Below are positions 50,924 through 60,125 of a stretch of DNA of 64,000 bases, piece by piece. Within the stretch, counting starts at the first letter, position 1, and every line of letters begins with the position of its first letter. Under the pieces are notes generated by a model that did not search any database, was not told the origin of the DNA, and saw nothing but the letters and a program-made list of their open reading frames with translations. The stretch is from a virus. Location of the stretch: positions 1 through 64,000 of the IMG/VR virus record IMGVR_UViG_3300043427_002233; one strand, given 5' to 3'. The position numbers and the translations under genes are program-made.

Positions 50924-51823
50924 TTATTGCACCACCTTGTTTTCCGCCTGTGCTTGTTGTTTTAGCCAGACTTTAAATTCTTGGGTAACTGCTTTTCTAA
51001 ATCGGATATCTTTAAGAGTAATTTTTTGATTCCAATCGTTAGCATACTTAATACTATTATACACCTGAAATAATAAAACAAAGAACTTAGTAATGACCGA
51101 TAACAACGCTGCATCATTAAAAATTAAGGTAACCAAGATCGAGGAAGCAACAGATGTTATTGCAATACCCAAGAATAAACTAGGTAACTTGTCTTTTACG
51201 ATCTTTGTTTCTGTGTCTTTTGTAATGAATTCATTTGGAGATCTATTATCATCTTTAGCATAATAACCACCCAGCACAATTGAGGATGTTAGCTTGTCGA
51301 ATGGGACATTCAGAGAATTCAAATTGTCAACAATCCAAAGATCTGTTAATCTGTTTTCATATTTGGATCGTTTACGACAGTAATGATTCTTCAGCTTTTG
51401 AGCAGGTGTCCCACTGTTCCAAATAAATAAATCTCTATCCTTCACTTTTTTATCCAACTCATAAAGCTTCTTCTTGACATTAAACTCATGTTGAAGTCTT
51501 TTACGTTTAGGGTTAATATACTCAAGGAACCTAGCAAACAAGGTTGGAACGTATTCTTTATCAGCAAAATCTTTAATATCGTTTTCTAATTTAATATATT
51601 CTTTATCATTAGTTTTAAAGTTGTCAACGATCATAAATACTGTTGCTGTTACTGTTGTAATAATAGCAAACGAAGTAATGATTTGATCAACATACCAAGT
51701 ATAGCTTTGTAAGTTACCAAAGTTAATTCCAGAATCTTTGTCAATAAGGGATGTAACCCCAATAAGAACTAATGAAATAGCATAAAGGATAAAGTATTGA
51801 GTCTTTTTGTAGAATTTAATCAT
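50924..51823 (-). CDS. Four-span membrane protein in virion operon
   Basis: 299 residues. Spans near 11-30, 48-68, 220-240 and 242-262 flank a long basic cytoplasmic part (about 70-210, rich in R and K, e.g. INPKRKRLQHEF). Not recognised. Membrane proteins inside a tail operon may serve lysis or DNA entry. Confidence 0.6.
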   Translation of the reverse strand: MIKFYKKTQYFILYAISLVLIGVTSLIDKDSGINFGNLQSYTWYVDQIITSFAIITTVTATVFMIVDNFKTNDKEYIKLENDIKDFADKEYVPTLFARFLEYINPKRKRLQHEFNVKKKLYELDKKVKDRDLFIWNSGTPAQKLKNHYCRKRSKYENRLTDLWIVDNLNSLNVPFDKLTSSIVLGGYYAKDDNRSPNEFITKDTETKIVKDKLPSLFLGIAITSVASSILVTLIFNDAALLSVITKFFVLLFQVYNSIKYANDWNQKITLKDIRFRKAVTQEFKVWLKQQAQAENKVVQ

Positions 51824-51841
51824 AGTTAATCCACCTCAATA

Positions 51842-52315
51842 CTATTGTACAGCAGCTCTATCTTCTTGTAAAGCCTCTTTGATTTCTAGTTTACGTATTT
51901 CTTTTTTAACCTTATAGTCAGCTTGTTCCGAGAACGGCTTCACAAATAAGTAAGCAATGATTTGAGGTATAGCAACCCAGCCTATAATAAACTCTATGTT
52001 ATCAATACCATATCTTGCTAACGCAATAACGCCTAGTGCTAGGATAAACGCCCAAACCTTAGCTAATCCCAATAGAACAACCTTTAAGAGGCTAAATTCC
52101 CAAGACTCGATCCAGGTATAAACTTCCTTTTTAAATTGAAACAGAAGCATAATAGATACGATTAAGAACAACCCAGAGACTTTGATTTCAGCTTCTCTAA
52201 ACGTAAAGAAATCAAACTTAAACCCCATAACAATAAGAGGAATCAAGTAAGCTATAGCAATGAATAACAGTCTTAGCCAAAACCTTTGGCGTTTATACTT
52301 TTTAATGTTATCCAT
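51842..52315 (-). CDS. Four-span membrane protein
   Basis: 157 residues from ATG 52315, five bases after AAAGG. Four hydrophobic stretches, then a charged C-terminal tail (KVKKEIRKLEIKEALQEDR). Holin-like in build but longer than most. It lies between two other membrane-protein genes. Confidence 0.6.
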   Translation of the reverse strand: MDNIKKYKRQRFWLRLLFIAIAYLIPLIVMGFKFDFFTFREAEIKVSGLFLIVSIMLLFQFKKEVYTWIESWEFSLLKVVLLGLAKVWAFILALGVIALARYGIDNIEFIIGWVAIPQIIAYLFVKPFSEQADYKVKKEIRKLEIKEALQEDRAAVQ

Positions 52316-52323
52316 AAGCACCT

Positions 52324-52863
52324 TTATAATTTAATAGAATTAATAATATCAGTTACACTTGCTTCGGTAGCTTTAACTTCTTTTTGAATTGCTTCTGCTT
52401 TTTGTTCGATCACAGCTTCGGCCTTAGCTAAAACAACCTTTGGTTCTGTGGTTTTATTAATGGCTTCAATAATTTTAAGAGTAACTGGTTCTAATTCTAC
52501 ATGACTAATCTTCTTAATTTCATGAGCATAGCCAGCGATTTGTTGTTTGGCTTTATCTAAGAGAACAGGTGAAGCAAGAGATAATGTAACTAACATATCA
52601 GCCATATAGGTTACGACTTCTTTTAGTTCTTTAACTTCTAAGTCAACACCTTTTTTAACCGTAACAATCTCTTGAGTAAGTTTGTCAACTTCTCCGGTTT
52701 TTACTTTAGCGATTGCTCTTGATAATGTATCTCTTGAACGATAGATCATAGCGACAATACCACCGCCAACTAATAAAAATCCTTGAACAATATCCCAAAG
52801 TGAACTAAAGAAGGATACGTCTCCTCCAAATAAGTCAGCTAATAATTGTTGAATTGATTCCAT
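52324..52863 (-). CDS. Single-span membrane protein with coiled coil
   Basis: 179 residues. One span near 21-41 (LWDIVQGFLLVGGGIVAMIY) and a long charged helical remainder. This is the layout of some phage holin/spanin-like or tail-tip membrane proteins. No enzyme motif. Third of three membrane proteins in a row. Confidence 0.6.
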   Translation of the reverse strand: MESIQQLLADLFGGDVSFFSSLWDIVQGFLLVGGGIVAMIYRSRDTLSRAIAKVKTGEVDKLTQEIVTVKKGVDLEVKELKEVVTYMADMLVTLSLASPVLLDKAKQQIAGYAHEIKKISHVELEPVTLKIIEAINKTTEPKVVLAKAEAVIEQKAEAIQKEVKATEASVTDIINSIKL

Positions 52864-52871
52864 AAATCCTC

Positions 52872-53618
52872 CTAGAATAATGCGGTATTCTTATGTGCCG
52901 CATAATCTAATTCAAGTTGTTTAAGTTCGTTGATAATCTTTTCTTGTGTTTTTAGAATAGATTGAATAGCTAACGATTGATTCTTTACAACTTCTAATAA
53001 TAATTGTATCACTTCAAGGGACGACCTACCACTTTCGTCATAAGGGATATTCTTTAAATAAAGAGCAATGGATTCGTTAACAGCGGTAATGCCGTTAATC
53101 TGTTTGACTATATCAGCAAATGGAAATGCTGCAACAAAGTCACCAGTTGATGTAGCAACCGGAACCATGCCAACCTTAATATCTTTTTGATTTAATGGAG
53201 CTATATTCTTTAAAGCACCTGTCCCAATAAGATGACCAATCTCAGATTCAATCTTAATTAACCTGGTATAAAGTTCTTTGATTTCATCCCCGACTTCTCT
53301 TTTAATAGAAAGTGTAATAAGTTCTAGATCAAAAACTAATTCAACTACATTGGTTGATTGAGAAAAAGTAGAATCAATAATTGTAAGATAGAATCTACTA
53401 CCCTTTAAGAAAGGTAAGATATCCTTAGAGATATTTAATTTTGCTTTGTAAATTTCACCTTCACGTTCAAATGGCTTTGTATATACAAGTCCATTAGTTA
53501 GAATTAGATTACCAATAAACTCAGCTTTAATATCTGATTGTAATTTTAAAGTTGTATTAGAAGACTTAATAACTGTATTATCGTAAACAAGGCCTTTTTG
53601 ATATTTAAATATTAACAT
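52872..53618 (-). CDS. Baseplate upper-protein-like (BppU-type) protein
   Basis: 248 residues. The first 110 residues are beta-strands (FKYQKGLVYDNTVIKSSNTTLKL...), the rest helical with a long coiled end (QSLAIQSILKTQEKIINELKQLE). The layout resembles the upper baseplate proteins that hold receptor-binding proteins in phages of Bacillota; similarity is by layout only. Confidence 0.5.
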   Translation of the reverse strand: MLIFKYQKGLVYDNTVIKSSNTTLKLQSDIKAEFIGNLILTNGLVYTKPFEREGEIYKAKLNISKDILPFLKGSRFYLTIIDSTFSQSTNVVELVFDLELITLSIKREVGDEIKELYTRLIKIESEIGHLIGTGALKNIAPLNQKDIKVGMVPVATSTGDFVAAFPFADIVKQINGITAVNESIALYLKNIPYDESGRSSLEVIQLLLEVVKNQSLAIQSILKTQEKIINELKQLELDYAAHKNTALF

Positions 53619-53626
53619 AATACCTC

Positions 53627-56059
53627 CTAGAAGTTAATCTTATAGATTGCGCGAATATAAATAGATGATGTAACAATATCATCAGAGTTCGCAAAAGAAC
53701 CATCCAGATGCCACCTTTTGGTATCAGAAAAAATTAAACCTTCAATAGCGTTCACTATGTTATAGTTTGGTCTAAACTTAGAACTATAGAATTCTAATCT
53801 ATTAGTTGTGTCATTCCAACCTTGTGATGATAAATAAAAATACGAGGCAGAAGTACCTGATAAAGATAGAGTTGTAAAATTACTTTCGTAGAATACATTG
53901 TTGTTTTCAAAACTCCAAACAACATAAAACCTCACATTGTTGCCGATTGTGACTCCTGAATTAAAGTTAATTGTCACACTATTTTCTTGAACTTCTTGAT
54001 TGCCAGACCATAACAAAGTCTTTAGACCACCTAATGTACCACTAAAAGTTGGTGAAGCAAGGTTAGCTTTAAGATCTAAAGCAGCTTGTAGATTTGTTAC
54101 ATCTGAAACGGCATGTGTATGAGATGATGCAGCTTTACCATCCAAAGTAGTTTGTAAGTTTGTAACATTTGCAATTGTATGAGTATGAACTGATGCAGCT
54201 TTGCCATCGATAGCTTCTTGTAAACCAGGAATATCTGCTATTGTTTTACCTTCACCTAATCTTACTTGAAGAATTTGTTGTGCACCACCAACGTAAGCAG
54301 CAACTAAAATTCTTGCATTGGTTAAACCTGTTGGTTCAACGTTTGTTAAACGTCCAGGTGTCGTACCTGCAGCATCAAACCAAAGTTTATTACCTTCGGC
54401 AAAATTATTTATATAATTTAAAGATGATTGTGCTTGAGTTATTTGTCCAAAGTCATAAACATCTACGAATGAATTAGCATTAGCAGCAGCATCTGCAACC
54501 CCCATGATCAAATCAGGGTCAGCGTTACAACTATAGACTGTGTATGTTGTACCACCAAGTGTAACAGTTCTTTGAGTTTGACTAGCATTTGCTATAAGTT
54601 TAAATCCACCCTGAACGTTAACAAATTGAACTAAATTACCTTTTAAAATAGGTTCAATAGCTTTTGCTCTATAAAGTAATTCTGCAGTAAGTGGAAGAGT
54701 AAAAATTGTATTAAGAGTGAATGGATCTAGAGTGACAACTTGTTGAATAGAACCGGTATTTTCAACAATAAAAACATCTCCAACAATTAAAGTTGTTGAA
54801 GTTTCGCCCACAACCCAAGGGTTTGCAGCTGGTAATCCTTCGGTATCTGAAACTCTATAAATTCTATTTCCTCTAACACCGGTATCACCTCTAGGAATAC
54901 TAAATGCTAAATTATAAGTATCTTCAACCGGTTCTGTTACTGTAACGGTAACAGACGATCCTGCATTTCCAGTTGTAGCGCTTGCTGTTAATGTTGGAGC
55001 AGGGCCGGTAACACCTTGTATTTGTCCAATATTCACCCATGCTAATGTCGTTAAATCCCAAAGGTAAACGGTATAAGGGGCAGCTGCACCTACAAACCAA
55101 GCTTCGCCAGTTGTTCCAGTTGCGGGTAAAGCTCCTGTGTTAGCTTTAATCCCTTTAGGAACGAAAGAACCTGTATCACCTTTATCACCTTTTGCACCTT
55201 TAATATTAATAGGATTAATATTAGTTGGTTCAGTGTTAGACCAAGTTAAAAGAATTTCACCATTTGTTTGGGTTTCAATGATTGGATACCAACCATCACT
55301 TCTAATTTGTAAAGTTCTCCAGACCTTATTATCTCTTTCTTCATTTGTGTCAGTACTTAAATATGTTTTAAATTCAAGATATTTAGTCGAAGCATTTGGA
55401 ACTAAATACGGAGTATCTGTGAGATTAGTTCTATATCTAAATTCAATTAAACTTGTAGGACCTGATGGGCCTGTCGGACCAGCTAAACCCACAAGATTTG
55501 TAAGAAGTTGCCAAGCACCGTTTGATTTCAAATAAAGATTAAAGCTAGCTGTTTGAATAAAAATATCGCCATCAACACCTTGATTACTTGTTGGATTAGA
55601 TGAACCAGTTAAAATAGTCTTACCATTAAGACCGTTAGTACCGTTTGTTCCGGCCGCTCCAGGGCTTCCAGCTTGACCAGCTGCACCTCTAATAATAACG
55701 CCTGTGTTAACGCCATTTAAAGTAATTAAACCATTAGCATCGATACTCATATTTGCTGGACTAAATAAAGTTTCGATTAAAACTTGAGAGTTATTAGCGA
55801 TTAAAGTTTCATATTTTGTTTTAAGATCAACAAATACAGCTAATAAAGATTCAAAGTTTTCAGCAGTTAATAAAACATTATTGATCTGATTAACAATTGC
55901 TGTAAGTTGATTTTGAAAGACCAAGATCTTAGCGTCAACGTTATTGTTCCAATACTGAGCGTTAGATAAAAACGTTTCTAAATTATTTACAAACGTTACA
56001 ATTTCATTAAGTTTAGAACTTGTAATTTCTTGACCGAATTTAAATTTTTGAATTGGCAT
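53627..56059 (-). CDS. Collagen-like tail fibre
   Basis: 810 residues. Start PIQKFKFGQEITSSKLNEIVTFVN, then helices, then short Gly-X-Y runs: GAAGQAGSPGAAGTNGTNG near 125-145, GLAGPTGPSGPTS near 190 and GAKGDKGDTGSF near 285. SVHTHTI and SSHTHAV (about 630-655) are metal- or trimer-type motifs of fibre stems. The C-terminal 170 residues are a beta-sandwich tip. Collagen-like triplets form triple-helical stems. It starts 13 bases after the tail-hub gene and has its own AGGAG site. Confidence 0.75.
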   Translation of the reverse strand: MPIQKFKFGQEITSSKLNEIVTFVNNLETFLSNAQYWNNNVDAKILVFQNQLTAIVNQINNVLLTAENFESLLAVFVDLKTKYETLIANNSQVLIETLFSPANMSIDANGLITLNGVNTGVIIRGAAGQAGSPGAAGTNGTNGLNGKTILTGSSNPTSNQGVDGDIFIQTASFNLYLKSNGAWQLLTNLVGLAGPTGPSGPTSLIEFRYRTNLTDTPYLVPNASTKYLEFKTYLSTDTNEERDNKVWRTLQIRSDGWYPIIETQTNGEILLTWSNTEPTNINPINIKGAKGDKGDTGSFVPKGIKANTGALPATGTTGEAWFVGAAAPYTVYLWDLTTLAWVNIGQIQGVTGPAPTLTASATTGNAGSSVTVTVTEPVEDTYNLAFSIPRGDTGVRGNRIYRVSDTEGLPAANPWVVGETSTTLIVGDVFIVENTGSIQQVVTLDPFTLNTIFTLPLTAELLYRAKAIEPILKGNLVQFVNVQGGFKLIANASQTQRTVTLGGTTYTVYSCNADPDLIMGVADAAANANSFVDVYDFGQITQAQSSLNYINNFAEGNKLWFDAAGTTPGRLTNVEPTGLTNARILVAAYVGGAQQILQVRLGEGKTIADIPGLQEAIDGKAASVHTHTIANVTNLQTTLDGKAASSHTHAVSDVTNLQAALDLKANLASPTFSGTLGGLKTLLWSGNQEVQENSVTINFNSGVTIGNNVRFYVVWSFENNNVFYESNFTTLSLSGTSASYFYLSSQGWNDTTNRLEFYSSKFRPNYNIVNAIEGLIFSDTKRWHLDGSFANSDDIVTSSIYIRAIYKINF

Positions 56060-56072
56060 TTTTATCTCCTCG

Positions 56073-58982
56073 TCATTCTATATCATACCATATATCGCCA
56101 TTAGTTGCTTCAACCGGTTCATCTTGACTGATAAATAATCTAGTGCCACCCAATTGTGAATTTGTTTCAACTTTATTATATTGTCTAACACTTTCTAAAA
56201 GAGTAGAATCTTTAGTTAAAATTCTAAAGTCGTCACCCTTACGGACGATATCTTTGTAAAGCCCATATGGATTTTGATCAGGTATATCAACTGTAGTGTA
56301 GTTAAATGTGACGCTAGAGAATGAAAACTCACTTTCAGATTTGCTTGATACAAGTAATTCTATAAGTAAGAATGGAAACTTGTAAGTAGAGTTAACAACC
56401 TTACTATCAATAATTGGGCTATCAAGCTTCAACGTATTGTTATTATAAAGATCTCCAACTCTTAAAGTCTTTTTATCTTGGATAAGTGGTTTGTTTTTCC
56501 ACTCTAAAATTTTATGACCTGCTTCATTAAACCCTTCAACTTCAATATCAATTTCTGAATATTGATTTCGATTATAAAAGAAAGTAGTATTATCTAGCAA
56601 TTTATACATCTTTGGTTTTTCAAGATCATATGCCTTTAGTCTAATATGGCATGGATAAATGGTATCAAAGTCTTTATAGTTAACATCATTCATTGTGACA
56701 AGAGTATTGTTATATAAATAAATAGGATTGTTCTTTACATATATCAGATGATCAGTATTAAAAAGATCTGATTCATCTCTGAGCCATGGGAAGTAAACCT
56801 TATTATCAGCTCTATAACCAAGTTTAAAATACATCTTTAAACGAACAGCTGGATAGACATTAGTAATAGAACCATCTGATTCTACAATATTTTTTTCATG
56901 CCACATAATAGCATAATAGTCTTCAGTTATTTCACTAGTGCAGTTGTTATCATTCCATGGTATCGTTACGTTTTTGTTTTCAAACTTAACCTTATCATTT
57001 GCAGAGTAAAGATTTACTTTATCTTGATCTAATTCACCAGCTTGAATATAATAAATTGTATTAAAGTGTTTAAATAACAACATATTCTCAGCAACTTGAA
57101 CAGTGGCTGGGTTATCGCAAGATACATTTGGAGATATTGTGACACGTCTATATGGAGAATAATACTGATCTGTCTCTACATCGTCTCCATTTCCTTTGAC
57201 CAAGTGAATAGATCCACCAACAGAAGAACTATTGGCAAATGCAATGATGAATCCAGAGAATGCAATGACTTTTACCAACGCTTCATTCTTATTTGTTTTA
57301 AATGAAAGGCCACCTCTTAGCGTTATATAAGTAGGATTATTAATTACAGTCTTAAACCATTCACCAGAATTCATAGCATCATCATAGAAACAGAACTTAT
57401 TGCCATCAGCGTGAACTTTTGTACATGAATGAATTGTTTTAAACAAACCACTAGGCTTTATATTTATATCGTAAAGAACACTAGCTGCTTGTCCAAAGAA
57501 AGAACCGTCGATCTTGTTTATCTTAAAGTCAACGATTTTCTCTCCGTTGATATCAATTAACTCCTCTGATATATAAGAAACATTTGTTGTAGCGGTAGGT
57601 GATTCGTCCACTTCAAAGCTCTTTGCAAACGATACCCTGTATTTGTAAGTCATAGCATCATCAACAGTAATAGTAGAGTAATCAAGTTTATAAACAGAAT
57701 CAACATATTCGTTGTTAATAAATGTTTTGGTACTATAGAAGTTATCTTCAAACCTTACGATAGTTCTCCATTGATTATTAACCAGCTTTTCCCATCTAAA
57801 ATAATATTCATTGATATCTTCATTAGCTGCTAATGTCATGATTGGTTTTAGAATAAAAGAAGCTTTACCATTAACAACACTATAAAGAGGAATTAAAGCA
57901 CCAATAGAAGTAATGGCTTGATCAAACTCAGATTGCAAAGCTAAATCTGGGTATGGTGAAAGATAGTTATTACCTATTTGATTGAGAACAATACTATTTA
58001 AAAGCTTTGGTGATATAACGTAAGCTAATAATTTTCCATTGGTATCTGGATAGATGTTGACGATTCTTGTACCAGTAGCTAGGTAAAGAACATTATTAAA
58101 TGTTCCTCCCTCTACTTTTTTCACATTCTGAAAAATAAGAGTTTCATCTATGTCATTTAACAATTCGAACCTGTTGTCAAAAGCTACGTTATAACCCCTA
58201 ACTAAATGTTCTTCAACACATTCATAATATGAATTACCATAAAGAACTAATTGACCTTTAAAGTATTTAATAAAGTTAGGTTCCCATGTAATAATATTAT
58301 TAAATTGAGATTCACCTATCAAAGTCTTAAGGCTTTCTGTATTTTTAAGTAACCATTTAGCAGAAGTGTCGGGTTTAACAAATGTAATTGTTAAAAAATC
58401 AGTGTTTGGTTCACCAATAAATCTGTAATATTTATTATCATATAAAAAATAATTATCTAGTTCAATAATAAAATTTTCAATTAATCTATTAAATTCACCA
58501 ATATATTTTAAACCGTTATCTTTTTCAATAACATAACCATTATGTAATACGGTTGTTGGTAAACTAGATGCTCTATATCTTTCAAGACCTACTGTTAAGT
58601 TTGTAGGATCGTGGATTAATGAGCGGCTATAATCAGAGAATTTTATTGGTAATTGAACTACTTCAATTTCTGTGTTTGGAGAATAAATACCATAATATAA
58701 CTTCCCATCGGCCGCTATAATAAGATAAGTAACGTTGGTTGTAAACAATGAAATACCTTGAACGTTCTTTATATCTTCTTTAGCAATGATGGTACTTAAT
58801 ATCTTAGCACCTTTTCTTTTTACTATGCCGCCAGAAAGATAATGAACATTTAATGCATCTCTTAATTCATTCGGATTGAGATGTTCGTTACTAGGATCGA
58901 GGTTAATACCACCAGTAAAAGACCTGTATGTAACAGGTTCGTCCGATACATATAAAGGATATTTTTTTACAATTGCCGGCAT
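56073..58982 (-). CDS. Tail hub / stabilisation protein (P22 gp10- or T7 tubular B-like)
   Basis: 969 residues. The first 60 residues (YRSFTGGINLDPSNEHLNPNELRDALN, then GGIVKRKGAK) carry the pattern of podovirus tail tube/stabilisation proteins: GGin...l...E..d..N, then G....R.G. The rest is long and all-beta with repeated strands, as in the propeller-like hub (the muzzle in crAss-like phages). It is located after the connector gene and ahead of the fibres, as expected for the last conduit part of a short tail. Confidence 0.7.
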   Translation of the reverse strand: MPAIVKKYPLYVSDEPVTYRSFTGGINLDPSNEHLNPNELRDALNVHYLSGGIVKRKGAKILSTIIAKEDIKNVQGISLFTTNVTYLIIAADGKLYYGIYSPNTEIEVVQLPIKFSDYSRSLIHDPTNLTVGLERYRASSLPTTVLHNGYVIEKDNGLKYIGEFNRLIENFIIELDNYFLYDNKYYRFIGEPNTDFLTITFVKPDTSAKWLLKNTESLKTLIGESQFNNIITWEPNFIKYFKGQLVLYGNSYYECVEEHLVRGYNVAFDNRFELLNDIDETLIFQNVKKVEGGTFNNVLYLATGTRIVNIYPDTNGKLLAYVISPKLLNSIVLNQIGNNYLSPYPDLALQSEFDQAITSIGALIPLYSVVNGKASFILKPIMTLAANEDINEYYFRWEKLVNNQWRTIVRFEDNFYSTKTFINNEYVDSVYKLDYSTITVDDAMTYKYRVSFAKSFEVDESPTATTNVSYISEELIDINGEKIVDFKINKIDGSFFGQAASVLYDINIKPSGLFKTIHSCTKVHADGNKFCFYDDAMNSGEWFKTVINNPTYITLRGGLSFKTNKNEALVKVIAFSGFIIAFANSSSVGGSIHLVKGNGDDVETDQYYSPYRRVTISPNVSCDNPATVQVAENMLLFKHFNTIYYIQAGELDQDKVNLYSANDKVKFENKNVTIPWNDNNCTSEITEDYYAIMWHEKNIVESDGSITNVYPAVRLKMYFKLGYRADNKVYFPWLRDESDLFNTDHLIYVKNNPIYLYNNTLVTMNDVNYKDFDTIYPCHIRLKAYDLEKPKMYKLLDNTTFFYNRNQYSEIDIEVEGFNEAGHKILEWKNKPLIQDKKTLRVGDLYNNNTLKLDSPIIDSKVVNSTYKFPFLLIELLVSSKSESEFSFSSVTFNYTTVDIPDQNPYGLYKDIVRKGDDFRILTKDSTLLESVRQYNKVETNSQLGGTRLFISQDEPVEATNGDIWYDIE

Positions 58983-58984
58983 GA

Positions 58985-59686
58985 TTATTCCTCTACGTGA
59001 ACAATAGAATCTTCTTCAAAAAACTCATCTTCATAAGCTAACTCGTGTGTAATATCTTCTACATAATATTTATAGTTGTTAAGATACATCTGGATTTTTT
59101 CAGTGTCCTTAACAAATCTAGAGTAATAAAAATAGGCAGAATAAAACACTAGTGCATCTTCAAATTCTTCACGAATATCGATGTCAACGTTTTCTAGGTT
59201 CTGTTCATCTGAGAGGGATTCGGTAATTGTTGGAGCAATTAACTTGGAATAATAACCAAACTTAAAGTTTACAATAGCACCTAATTCTAGATCATATTCG
59301 ATGATAAGACGATCGTCTTTGATGTAAAAGATTGCACGATTACTACCAATCCAACTTCTAAATCTATTCATATACCAGTTCTTCTGAACATTTGGGTTAC
59401 TCAAAGAATATCGCTTTGCTACAATACCATATTGTGGCAAGAAGATCTTAGTATAAAGAACTTTCCTAACTTGTGAAACAGGAATCTTAATTTCAATATA
59501 ACCAACTTCATTAACAACGACATCAGTTTGAGCAATATTATCGAACGTAATTTCTTTAAACAAACGATATCCTCTTGAGGTTAAATCAGCCATACAGTTA
59601 GATATGGCGGTTTGTAAAGACCCAATGGTAAGAATGTCTAAACCAGTTGTTTCGATAACTCTTTCGTATAATCGTTTTAGTTTCAT
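58985..59686 (-). CDS. Head-tail connector / adaptor protein
   Basis: 233 residues. LQTAISNCMADLTSRGYRLFKEITF, VQKNWYMNRFRSWIGSN and an acidic helical C-terminus fit the gp4/tubular-A class of ring adaptors that sit under the portal in podoviruses. ATGA overlap with the gene before it. The order capsid, connector, hub supports it. Confidence 0.6.
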   Translation of the reverse strand: MKLKRLYERVIETTGLDILTIGSLQTAISNCMADLTSRGYRLFKEITFDNIAQTDVVVNEVGYIEIKIPVSQVRKVLYTKIFLPQYGIVAKRYSLSNPNVQKNWYMNRFRSWIGSNRAIFYIKDDRLIIEYDLELGAIVNFKFGYYSKLIAPTITESLSDEQNLENVDIDIREEFEDALVFYSAYFYYSRFVKDTEKIQMYLNNYKYYVEDITHELAYEDEFFEEDSIVHVEE

Positions 59687-60057
59687 AGTTTAGTTCCTAG
59701 TGTCCTTTCGACTACGTTCATTGCAGTATTATCCTGTAGTCTCTTTTCTTCAGATTGTTCTAACCGATAGTTTGTTTTTTCTCTTCGATCTTGAACCTCT
59801 TTTATAAATTGTTTAAGGTTATTGGCTTTATAATCATTTATTAAAAAACCATTAACCATTTCTGGTTCAAGGCTAACGTTAAAGGAAATGTTATTAATCT
59901 TGTAGTTTTCTACTGAATGTACCTCATGTGTTCCTTTTAGAACATTATAAGCTACAAAGATATCTCCCTTAGACAATTTTAACATACGAGTTGAAATATT
60001 GTGAGCATTAGCAAATCGTAGTTCTGGCTGAAACCGTATGACATCTAAATAATTCAT
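59683..60057 (-). CDS. Small head-completion-type protein
   Basis: 124 residues from ATG 60057. The ATG two codons upstream touches the -10 box and cannot be in the transcript made there. Helical at the end, beta in the centre. Its position between the capsid and connector genes suggests a head-completion or connector-ring protein; no family recognised. Probably leaderless from the promoter just upstream. Confidence 0.55.
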   Translation of the reverse strand: MNYLDVIRFQPELRFANAHNISTRMLKLSKGDIFVAYNVLKGTHEVHSVENYKINNISFNVSLEPEMVNGFLINDYKANNLKQFIKEVQDRREKTNYRLEQSEEKRLQDNTAMNVVERTLGTKL

Positions 60058-60063
60058 ATACAT

Positions 60064-60072
60064 ATTATAACA
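60064..60072 (-). promoter_or_regulatory. Extended -10 promoter after the capsid terminator
   Basis: TGTTATAAT (60072-60064) directly follows the T-run of the capsid terminator. ATG 60057 lies six bases downstream. The likely -35 window falls in the loop of the terminator stem and is weak. Confidence 0.6.
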
Positions 60073-60102
60073 AAAAAAAGCCCACTAAGTTAATAGCGGG
60101 CT
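60072..60102 (-). terminator. Intrinsic terminator after the capsid gene
   Basis: Stem AGCCCGCTA/TAGTGGGCT (60102-60094 and 60087-60079; one G-U pair), 6-base loop, then eight T. It should cap high-level capsid messages before the connector genes. Confidence 0.85.
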
Positions 60103-60125
60103 CTTTCTTTAGTTAAAGAATAGTA

